A DNA stretch of 21,482 nt, taken from JAAFIP01 sp031431335. GTDB taxonomy: Bacteria > Pseudomonadota > Gammaproteobacteria > Burkholderiales > Burkholderiaceae_C. The notes under the pieces were generated by a model. It did not search any database and was not told the DNA's origin. It was given only the letters and a program-made list of their open reading frames with translations. The stretch is from positions 1-21,482 of the forward strand of contig JANPDG010000083.1 in NCBI GenBank assembly GCA_031431335.1, in the 5' to 3' direction. Within the stretch, counting starts at the first letter, position 1. Each line of letters opens with the position of its first letter. A program made the position numbers and the translations under genes. Of the stretch, positions 9,144 through 15,852 are shown in pieces.

Positions 9144-10187
9144 TTATCCCCGCGCCAATACTGAAGGTGATGGCGACACTGGCTGCGCCGCTGCAGCACT
9201 GCGCACCTGCAGCCACGCCTGCCACACTTGCTCAAGGCTAGGCTGCGACTGCGCAAACACACTCAGCTGGCGCGCTGGCGCGGCCTGCGCCGCTCCCTGC
9301 GCGAGTGGCCCGGTGCGCCAAGCAGTGTCAAAGTTATACAGCTGCACATGCGGCAAATCCAGCGCCACCGCGACATGGCTGAGGCCACTGTCTACGCCAA
9401 TGACTCCCGCAGCATTAGCCAGGCGATCGGTCAGCGCGTTCAGCGGCAAGCGTGGCCACACCCGCGCTGCAGTGCCCAGCGCTTGGGCCAAACGCTGGCT
9501 GCGCTCTTCTTCCTCGGCGTTTCCATGCACCAGTGCAATCTGGTAGCCCTGTGCAGTCAAGCGCTGGCCCAGTTGCACCCAGTGCGGCTCTGGCCAGCAC
9601 TTGTCTGCACGTGAGGTACCGTGAATAAATACTATAGTTTTAGTAGCATACTTATTAATATTCACGTCGGGAAAAAGGCCAAAAACACACCTAAATTCAA
9701 TATTTGAATATGACAGCGCAGCCGCGCACAGCAGCCGCGCGCGCTGCACCGCATGCACCTGTACGGGCAGCGGCACGGCCACGTCGGCCAGCCAGCGGGT
9801 AAGTGGTTCGTAGCCCGAGCCTGCCGTTTGGTTGGCCATGGCGTAGCGTTTGCCTGTGACAGTTAGCTGCGCGCAGCGCGCCACGATGGCTGATTTGGTC
9901 AAGCCTTGGCAGTCAATCACCACGTCGTATTGCACTGCGCCTAAGTCTGCCTTAAACGCGCGCCAGGCAGCGCGGGTAGCCGCCGTCCACCAGCTTTTGC
10001 GCCACTGGCGCAGCGCACACGGAATCACCCTGCCCAGCCCCCCGCAGCGCTGCACCAGCGGCGCAAAGCCAGGCTCGACCACCCAGTCAATCTGCGCCTG
10101 CGGCAGCGCCCGGCGAATGTCCTGCACCGCAGGCATGGTGTGCACCACGTCGCCTAGCGAGGAGAGTTTGACGATCAGAATGTTCAA
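9144..10187 (-). CDS. waaC: ADP-heptose:LPS heptosyltransferase I
   Basis: WaaC adds the first heptose to Kdo2-lipid A in the cytoplasm (GT9, GT-B fold). The N-terminus MNILIVKLSSLGDVVHTMPA is the standard heptosyltransferase opening. Later motifs are VIDCQGLTKSA, HGTSRADKCWPEPHW at the start of the C-terminal domain, and GVDSGLSHVAVALDLP in the nucleotide-sugar site. The 347 residues exceed the usual 320-335. The extra residues (about 159-189) fall in the linker between the two domains and correspond to an AT-rich repeat read in frame. The gene lies 30 nt after the phosphomannomutase stop and its TAA is 4 nt before the waaA start, so the three genes look co-transcribed. No strong ribosome site is seen before the ATG. 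Confidence 0.94.
   Translation of the reverse strand: MNILIVKLSSLGDVVHTMPAVQDIRRALPQAQIDWVVEPGFAPLVQRCGGLGRVIPCALRQWRKSWWTAATRAAWRAFKADLGAVQYDVVIDCQGLTKSAIVARCAQLTVTGKRYAMANQTAGSGYEPLTRWLADVAVPLPVQVHAVQRARLLCAAALSYSNIEFRCVFGLFPDVNINKYATKTIVFIHGTSRADKCWPEPHWVQLGQRLTAQGYQIALVHGNAEEEERSQRLAQALGTAARVWPRLPLNALTDRLANAAGVIGVDSGLSHVAVALDLPHVQLYNFDTAWRTGPLAQGAAQAAPARQLSVFAQSQPSLEQVWQAWLQVRSAAAAQPVSPSPSVLARG
9621..9713 (-). repeat. AT-rich in-frame insert repeat, copy 2 (inside waaC)
   Basis: The shared core is 9621-9676, with TAGTAGCATACT followed by AATATTCACGTCGG on the plus strand. It encodes F-P-D-V-N-I-N-K-Y-A-T-K in the waaC frame, the same strand and frame as copy 1. A small hairpin, ATTCAA-TAT-TTGAAT (9695-9709), lies in the flanking AT-rich part. 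No stop occurs in the gene frame. Confidence 0.72.
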
Positions 10188-10217
10188 GATAATGGCAAGT
10201 TAATGGGCACTACAGTA

Positions 10218-11600
10218 TCAATGCGCCGCAGCCTGAATCTGCGCATCGGGCTTGACCGACTTGAGCAGGGTCATCATCTCAAGCTCAATGCGGCGCAAGG
10301 CCGCCTCGGTGTGACCCTCAAAACGCAGCACCAATACAGGCGTAGTGTTCGAACCGCGAATCAGGCCAAAGCCGTCCGGCCAGTCCACCCGCAGCCCGTC
10401 AATGCTAGAGACCACAGCCCGCGCTGCAAACTTGGCCGTGGCCAGCAGCTGATTGACCACACGGTGCGGCTCGCCCTCAGCGCAGGGCACATTCAGCTCA
10501 GGCGTGCTAAAGCTGGTGGGCAGCGCGTTAAGTACGGCAGACGGATCGGCGTAGGCACTCAAAATTTCAGCCAAGCGCGCGCCCGCGTAAGTTCCATCGT
10601 CAAATCCAAACCAACGCTCTTTAAAAAACAAATGCCCACTCATCTCGCCACTGAACGGCGAGTTCACCTCTTTCATTTTGGCTTTGATCAGCGAGTGGCC
10701 TGTCTTGTACATCAACGGTTTACCGCCTGCTGCCTCAATAAACGGCGCTAGGCGCTGGGTGCATTTCACATCAAACAAAATAGTGCCCCCCGGCACGCGC
10801 TTAAGCACATCTTGCGCAAACAGCATGATCTGGCGGTCGGCAAAAATCACTTGCCCGTCTTTGGTCACCACGCCCAGCCGGTCGCCGTCGCCGTCAAAGG
10901 CAAAGCCAATTTCGGCGTCGGTGGTTTGCAGTGTGCGAATCACGTCAGCCAAGTTCTCAGGCTTGCTCGGGTCAGGATGGTGGTTAGGAAAGTTGCCATC
11001 CACCTCGCTGAACAGCTCAATTACTTCGCAGCCTAGCGCCCTAAAAATTGCGGGCGCTGTAGCGCCCGCAATGCCGTTGCCTGAGTCCACCACGATCTTC
11101 ATCGGGCGCTTGAGCTTCACATCGCTCACAATACGGTCACGGTAAGGCGCATCTACGCTGATATTGTGCACTGTGCCGCCCGGCTGCAGCGCCCAGGTCT
11201 CGGCCTCAATCATCACACGCAGCGCCTGAATCTCATCGCCATACATCGCCCTACCCGCCAGCACCATCTTAAAACCGTTGTAATCCTTCGGATTGTGGCT
11301 GCCCGTGACCTGAATGCCGCTTTCGCACAGCGTGTTGGCCGCAAAGTACAGCATGGGGGTAGTGACCATGCCCACGTCGATCACCTCAATGCCCGCAGCC
11401 ACCAGGCCGCGGATCAGCGCCGCGCTCAGACCAGGCCCGCTCAAGCGCCCGTCCCGGCCGACTGCCACAGACTTTTGCCCCTCGCCTAAAGCCACCGTGC
11501 CAAAGGCTTTACCTAAAGCCTCGGCCATCGGTTCGTTGAGCGCTGCGGGCACGATGCCGCGAATATCGTAGGCTTTAAAAGAAGAGGATTGAATTTGCAT
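10218..11600 (-). CDS. Phosphomannomutase/phosphoglucomutase (AlgC/ManB family)
   Basis: This enzyme interconverts hexose 6-phosphates and 1-phosphates, supplying sugar nucleotides for LPS, capsule and other glycans. The 460 residues match the bacterial PMM/PGM family. Visible motifs are TGSHNP with the phosphoserine at Ser101, the metal loop DGDGDR at 236-241, the sugar-recognition GEMSGH at 318-323, and the C-terminal phosphate-binding segment RGSNTTP. The start MQIQSSSFKAYDIRG is typical. It is the first gene of the minus-strand run pgm-waaC-waaA and is divergent from the glycosyltransferase at 11682, with an 81-base gap between them. Whether mannose or glucose phosphate is preferred cannot be read from sequence. 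No insert is present in this gene. Confidence 0.95.
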   Translation of the reverse strand: MQIQSSSFKAYDIRGIVPAALNEPMAEALGKAFGTVALGEGQKSVAVGRDGRLSGPGLSAALIRGLVAAGIEVIDVGMVTTPMLYFAANTLCESGIQVTGSHNPKDYNGFKMVLAGRAMYGDEIQALRVMIEAETWALQPGGTVHNISVDAPYRDRIVSDVKLKRPMKIVVDSGNGIAGATAPAIFRALGCEVIELFSEVDGNFPNHHPDPSKPENLADVIRTLQTTDAEIGFAFDGDGDRLGVVTKDGQVIFADRQIMLFAQDVLKRVPGGTILFDVKCTQRLAPFIEAAGGKPLMYKTGHSLIKAKMKEVNSPFSGEMSGHLFFKERWFGFDDGTYAGARLAEILSAYADPSAVLNALPTSFSTPELNVPCAEGEPHRVVNQLLATAKFAARAVVSSIDGLRVDWPDGFGLIRGSNTTPVLVLRFEGHTEAALRRIELEMMTLLKSVKPDAQIQAAAH

Positions 11601-11681
11601 AGCTTTAAAATCTACCGTGGCTAAATAGCCTTGATTGTAGTTTCGCTTCTGATAAGCTCATTGCACTGTGAAATTTGCACC

Positions 11682-12965
11682 ATGAAATTCGTTTTGGCCA
11701 GCGTGGGAAGCGCAGGCGACGTACACCCTTATCTTGCCATTGGCCATGCCTTGCGTGCCCGTGGGCACGAGGTGGCTTTTTTTTGCAATACTGAGCACCA
11801 AGGTGCAATTGAGGCTGCTGGGCTTGAGTTTTTGCCCGCTGGCAACGGTGTGCGGTACAGCGAAGCCATTTCCAACCCAGACTTATGGCACCCCGTGAAA
11901 GGCATGGGGGTGCTTTGGCGCAATCTGCTTGCACCCAGCATGGAGCCTTTGTACAAGGTACTGGCCAGCCTGCACGGCGCAAAAAGCACACTACGCGTGC
12001 TGGCAGGCCCTCAAATGCTGGGGGCACGCCTGGCCCAGCTGCAACTGGGGCTGCACTTGACCAGCCTGTACACCTCGCCCGCTGCGCTGCGCTCTGCCCA
12101 AGCCCCCATCAGCATCGCCCACACCCATTGGCCTGCGGGCACGCCCAAATGGCTGCTGCGCTGCGTGTGGCGCTTGGTAGACCGATACAAACTAGAGCCT
12201 ATGGCCAGGCCCGGCCTGCAGCGGCTGTGTGCCCGGCTGGGCATCGCCGAGCCGACGCGTGAGCAAAGCCTGTTTGGCCAATGGATGCATTCGCCCGAGC
12301 GGGCCATCACGCTCTACCCCGAATGGTTTGCACCTCGCAAGCCCGACCTGCCAAAGCAGCTCATCTACGGCAGCTTTGCGCAGTACAACTTAGACTATCA
12401 AACAGATTTACCCGCAGATATGCAAGATTTTCTGAATGCAAGGAGTACAGGGAGTACAGGGAGTATGGGGAATGTGGGCAATGCCCCCGTTGCCATCATG
12501 TTTGGCACCGCCATGGCGCATGCGGGAAAGCAGTTTTCGATCTGGCAAGAGGCATTGGCGCAGCTAGGTATGCGGGGTATATTTTTAAGCCAACATACAG
12601 CCCAGTTGCCGGCGCAGCGCGCTGCGCATATTTTGTATGCCCGCTATGCACCATTCTCAGCGCTCTTGCCGCGCTGCGCCGCTTTGGTGCACCACGGCGG
12701 TATTGGCTCCTGCGCGCAGGCGCTGGCAGCGGGCATACCGCAGATCATTCAGCCCTGCGCCCATGACCAGTTTGAAAATGCACGCTGCGTGCAAGCACTA
12801 GGCGCGGGGCAACGTTTAAAGCGCGATGCATCTATTGCCAACGCCAAAGCTGCGTTGATGCAAGTGCTGCAGCCGGTTAATGTGCAAGCAGCCAAACAAT
12901 TGGCTCAGCGCTTTGACGCCAACAGCCTGACCCAGCTGTGCACAGAGCTGGAGCGTGCGCCATGA
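11682..12965 (+). CDS. GT1-family glycosyltransferase (RhlB / sterol-glucosyltransferase-like)
   Basis: This is a probable nucleotide-sugar glycosyltransferase acting on a lipid or other hydrophobic acceptor. The frame opens at 11631, but the ATG at 11682 gives the family N-terminus MKFVLASVGSAGDVHPYLAIG and is chosen. The C-terminal donor site holds MFGTAM and, at residues 336-343, VHHGGIGS, followed by ALAAGIPQIIQPCAHDQFENA, as in RhlB-type and sterol glucosyltransferases. The protein has 427 residues. A run of 9-base tandem repeats around residue 254 adds a glycine- and serine-rich loop. Its stop overlaps the next start as ATGA (12962-12965), so it leads a five-gene plus-strand cluster with a P450 and two hydrolase-like proteins. 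The acceptor is unknown. Glycolipid formation is inference from context. Confidence 0.87.
   Translation: MKFVLASVGSAGDVHPYLAIGHALRARGHEVAFFCNTEHQGAIEAAGLEFLPAGNGVRYSEAISNPDLWHPVKGMGVLWRNLLAPSMEPLYKVLASLHGAKSTLRVLAGPQMLGARLAQLQLGLHLTSLYTSPAALRSAQAPISIAHTHWPAGTPKWLLRCVWRLVDRYKLEPMARPGLQRLCARLGIAEPTREQSLFGQWMHSPERAITLYPEWFAPRKPDLPKQLIYGSFAQYNLDYQTDLPADMQDFLNARSTGSTGSMGNVGNAPVAIMFGTAMAHAGKQFSIWQEALAQLGMRGIFLSQHTAQLPAQRAAHILYARYAPFSALLPRCAALVHHGGIGSCAQALAAGIPQIIQPCAHDQFENARCVQALGAGQRLKRDASIANAKAALMQVLQPVNVQAAKQLAQRFDANSLTQLCTELERAP
12441..12485 (+). repeat. Degenerate 9-base tandem repeat inside the GT1 gene
   Basis: Five head-to-tail units start at 12441: AGGAGTACA, GGGAGTACA, GGGAGTATG, GGGAATGTG and GGCAATGCC. 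They decay from left to right. The unit length keeps the frame and encodes R-S-T-G-S-T-G-S-M-G-N-V-G just before the donor-site domain. Copy-number change would alter loop length without a frameshift. Confidence 0.8.
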
Positions 12966-14107
12966 AACCCGTGCGCCAGCGTCTGATCTTTTTCATCAGC
13001 GGTTTTGACCCCAAGGGCGCGTCTAGCTTTTACCAACAGCACAAACTCAACTTTGCCAAACACAACGCACGCCATGGCCTAGCCTTTGCGATTGGCCCGC
13101 GCAGCAAAAGCCACGCCCATGCGCAGGCATGGACGCTGAGCAGCGCGGATGATGTCACCACAGATTTCGAGTACTTAGCTTGGGATGACTTGGTGCGCGC
13201 GCAGTGGGCGCGCAGCACAGGTGCCATCGTGCGGCAAGCCTGTGGATGTTTAAAAGATTTTGTGCTGACAGGCACCATCAAACGCATGCACGCCATGTCG
13301 CGCAATACCGCACGGGCGGCGCTGTTCCCCTACTTATTGGTGCTGCTAGCCGCTATAGCAGCCATGTTGACCACAGCTGCAGTCGCTTGGGCAGCTTGGG
13401 GTTTGCTGCTGTCCAGTGCCTTAGTCACTGCGCTGGCGGGCGCTGCGCTATTGGGCAGCAGCTGGGCTGCTTTGAGATGGCTCAAAAGTATTCCTAGCAC
13501 TTGGTTTTTGCGCGTTGTAGCATTTGCACGCACCTACGCAGGCGCAGACAAATCTAGCGACCCATTGCAGCAGCGTATCGCAGCGTGGAGCCAGCATCTG
13601 GCAACGCAGGTCAGGGCTAGTGCGGCAGACGAGGTGCTGCTGATCGGCTACAGTGCAGGCTCGATTTTAGGCATGGCGCTGATGGCGCGTTTGTGGCGCG
13701 ACGCGCCTGACTGCGCAGCGCGCATCAGCCTGCTCACACTGGGCAACTGCATTCCTGCCACAGCGGCCCTGCCCCGCGCAGCACATGTGCGCCAAGATTT
13801 ATCTCTTTTAGGCCAACACCAAGCGCGCTGGATAGATATCAGCTCACCGATTGACTGGGGTTCATTCGCGCTCAGCGACACCATCACCTCGCTGGCGGGC
13901 GGACAGCCAAGCCACATGCGCAAGTGCCTATCACCACAATGGCATCTGCTATTCTCCAAGAGCCATTACCAGCAACTTAAAAAAGACAAATACCGCGTAC
14001 ACAAGCAATATCTGCAAACTACCGATATCCTAGGTGCATACGACTACTTCGGCATCCTCTGTGGCCCGCTTGATTTAAGCCAACGATTTTTCTCAGCTTC
14101 ACAATGA
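12962..14107 (+). CDS. Membrane-anchored alpha/beta-hydrolase-like protein (copy 1)
   Basis: I cannot name a family for this 381-residue protein. It has a short N-terminal strand, FFISGFDPKGASSFY. A long hydrophobic stretch at residues 118-175 could form two membrane helices. A nucleophile elbow follows, GYSAG, with Ser231. Downstream, WIDISSPIDW (Asp292 and Asp298) and VHKQY (His347) could complete a Ser-Asp-His triad. All three positions are conserved in the paralogue at 15853, which supports a working hydrolase, thioesterase or acyltransferase. The start at 12962 overlaps the glycosyltransferase stop, and the end overlaps the P450 start (ATGA at 14104-14107), so translation is probably coupled. 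Substrate is unknown. A lipid ester or thioester would fit the context (inference). Confidence 0.8.
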   Translation: MKPVRQRLIFFISGFDPKGASSFYQQHKLNFAKHNARHGLAFAIGPRSKSHAHAQAWTLSSADDVTTDFEYLAWDDLVRAQWARSTGAIVRQACGCLKDFVLTGTIKRMHAMSRNTARAALFPYLLVLLAAIAAMLTTAAVAWAAWGLLLSSALVTALAGAALLGSSWAALRWLKSIPSTWFLRVVAFARTYAGADKSSDPLQQRIAAWSQHLATQVRASAADEVLLIGYSAGSILGMALMARLWRDAPDCAARISLLTLGNCIPATAALPRAAHVRQDLSLLGQHQARWIDISSPIDWGSFALSDTITSLAGGQPSHMRKCLSPQWHLLFSKSHYQQLKKDKYRVHKQYLQTTDILGAYDYFGILCGPLDLSQRFFSASQ

Positions 14108-15504
14108 CCGATTTTTGCCCTGCCTACCCACCACCGCGTAAAACCAAAGCGCCGATGTGGCGTGCGTTTTTTAGTGCGCGCTATTCATGGCTCGACATGC
14201 TGTATGAGCGCAGCTATGCGATGCACATGGGGCAAATATCGCTGCTTCACTCCACACTCTTTATGGTCAACCAGCCTAGCTGTGTGCACCAAGTGTTAGA
14301 GCAAAACGTAGACAACTACCCTAAACACGCCTTACTGCATGAGGCGCTCAAGCCGCTTTTGGGCGACAGCATTTTTACCACCAATGGCGCGCAGTGGCAG
14401 CGCCAGCGCCAAATGATGAACCCGTCGTTTGCTCAGGCCCGTGTGCAGGTGGCTTTTACCCACATGCAGCAAGCCACCGACGCCATGCTAGAGCGCATCA
14501 AACACTGGGATATGCAGCAGGCCCATGATGCGCAAGAAGAGATGACTTTGGTGACAGCGGATATTATTTTTCGCACTATTTTTTCGCAAGGCATTGACAG
14601 TGCCCAAGCCAAGCAGATTTTTGAGGCTTTTACTGAGTACCAAGCACTGTCATCCAAAATCACCTTGCCCGCAGCCTATGGTTTCAAATGGCTCAGCCCA
14701 TTTTGGCTGCACAAGCGCAGCCGCGCTGCGGCCCACACCATTCGGGCTGAACTGGCAGCCATGATTGCACCGCGCTTTGCACAGCGCGATGCCGTAAGCG
14801 ACCAAGCGCCCAGCGATATTTTGGGCTCACTTTTGCAAGCGCGTGATGCCCATACCGGCGAGCGCTTTGACCAAGATGAGCTGCTCAACCAAGTGGCGAT
14901 GCTGTTTTTAGCAGGCCACGAAACATCTGCCAGCGCGCTGTCTTGGGCACTGCACTTGCTAGCCCACAGCCCAGATATACAGGCACGTATGCACGACGAG
15001 GTGGTTCAAGTCGCTAGCGACAGCCCCGTGCAAGCCGCGCAGCTCAAGTCGCTGGAGCTTACTTGGAACGTGTTTCGCGAAACATTGCGCCTGTATCCCC
15101 CTGTGGGGTTCATTGCCCGCAGCGTCACACAGGCCGACACCATGCGAGATAAGCAACTCAAGGCAGGCGACTCGGTGGTAATCTCGCCTTGGTTGATTCA
15201 GCGCCACCGCACGCTGTGGGACGCGCCCGATGCTTTCAGGCCCGACCGCTTTAACGAAGCCGCAGGCCGCGCCTCGGCCAAAGATGCTTATTTGCCTTTT
15301 AGCGCAGGCCCGCGTGTGTGCATTGGGGCCAGCTTTGCCATGCAAGAGGCCGCTTTGATACTGAGCACATTGACGCGCAAGTTCCACATCAGCCCCTTGG
15401 CAGATCACACACCCCAGCCTGTGGGGCGGCTTACCATCCGCTCAGCCAACGGTATTTGGATCGCGCTCACCCCTCGCGCTACTCAGGACGCAGCCACGCT
15501 ATGA
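14104..15504 (+). CDS. Cytochrome P450 monooxygenase
   Basis: This is a haem-thiolate monooxygenase of 466 residues. The I-helix motif AGHETS is at 270-275, the K-helix ExxR is Glu326-Arg329 within ETLRLYPP, and the haem-binding signature FSAGPRVCIG covers 399-408 with the axial ligand at Cys406. The C-helix motif is seen as GAQWQRQRQMMNPSF. There is no N-terminal membrane anchor, so it is probably soluble or peripheral. The overall style (FRPDRF, PFSAGPRVCIG) recalls the CYP4/CYP102/CYP110-like group, many of which hydroxylate fatty acids or terpenes; this is family knowledge and not proof of substrate. No ferredoxin or reductase gene is nearby, so electrons must come from elsewhere. Both ends overlap neighbours by ATGA. 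Confidence 0.96.
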   Translation: MTDFCPAYPPPRKTKAPMWRAFFSARYSWLDMLYERSYAMHMGQISLLHSTLFMVNQPSCVHQVLEQNVDNYPKHALLHEALKPLLGDSIFTTNGAQWQRQRQMMNPSFAQARVQVAFTHMQQATDAMLERIKHWDMQQAHDAQEEMTLVTADIIFRTIFSQGIDSAQAKQIFEAFTEYQALSSKITLPAAYGFKWLSPFWLHKRSRAAAHTIRAELAAMIAPRFAQRDAVSDQAPSDILGSLLQARDAHTGERFDQDELLNQVAMLFLAGHETSASALSWALHLLAHSPDIQARMHDEVVQVASDSPVQAAQLKSLELTWNVFRETLRLYPPVGFIARSVTQADTMRDKQLKAGDSVVISPWLIQRHRTLWDAPDAFRPDRFNEAAGRASAKDAYLPFSAGPRVCIGASFAMQEAALILSTLTRKFHISPLADHTPQPVGRLTIRSANGIWIALTPRATQDAATL

Positions 15505-15845
15505 AAGAACGATTTTTTGGTTTTTTATTGATGACCTTCATGGTGCCACTGGCTGTGCTGGGCTACTTGATCTTGGTCTGGCTAGGGTTTTTTGGCAAAA
15601 ATCAACGTGCGCGTGCGGGTGTGCGGGCGCTCGACCATTTTGTCAATGCCACTGTGTTTAACGGCTATGCATGGGAGTCGGTATCTTCACACGCTTGGCG
15701 CGAGCGCCATCGCTGGTGGGCGCGCTGGGTTATCCGCATTACCGATAAATTTCAACGCAACCATTGCCAGCGGGCTAACAAGCGCGAGCAGCCTATGGTG
15801 GACTTGGCCTTGCACAAAGGCCTAGAAAAGCCCACGATTTTTTAA
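15501..15845 (+). CDS. Small membrane protein of unknown function
   Basis: The 114-residue product starts at the ATG that overlaps the P450 stop (ATGA, 15501-15504). A longer frame open from 15318 is only read-through over P450 sequence. Residues 5-31 form one strongly hydrophobic helix (FFGFLLMTFMVPLAVLGYLI onward). The rest is basic and tryptophan-rich (AWRERHRWWARWVIRITDKF), with a helical look and no recognised motif. Its place between the P450 and the second hydrolase, with coupled translation, suggests a membrane partner or scaffold for these enzymes. This is inference only; I do not recognise the family. Confidence 0.78.
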   Translation: MKERFFGFLLMTFMVPLAVLGYLILVWLGFFGKNQRARAGVRALDHFVNATVFNGYAWESVSSHAWRERHRWWARWVIRITDKFQRNHCQRANKREQPMVDLALHKGLEKPTIF

Positions 15846-15852
15846 CTCCAGC

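Noticed and set aside
9137..9262. An earlier waaA start at 9262.
   Set aside because: It would overlap waaC by over 100 bases and add a Cys/Arg-rich head unlike WaaA. The GTG at 9139 has a ribosome site and a normal anchor after it.
8299..9713. The shared F-x-D-V-x-I-x-K peptide in WaaA and WaaC as a common protein domain.
   Set aside because: The third copy carries the same nucleotides in the opposite orientation and another frame, so the similarity is at DNA level.
9779..9793. A fourth copy of the insert repeat suggested by CCACGTCGG in waaC.
   Set aside because: The flanks are GC-rich and do not match the core, and the bases encode the normal conserved A-D-V-A-V-P segment.
11619..11630. 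GGCTA-AA-TAGCC between the divergent phosphomannomutase and GT1 genes as a terminator or operator.
   Set aside because: The stem is only 4-5 bases, there is no T-run in a useful direction, and no promoter could be fixed around it.
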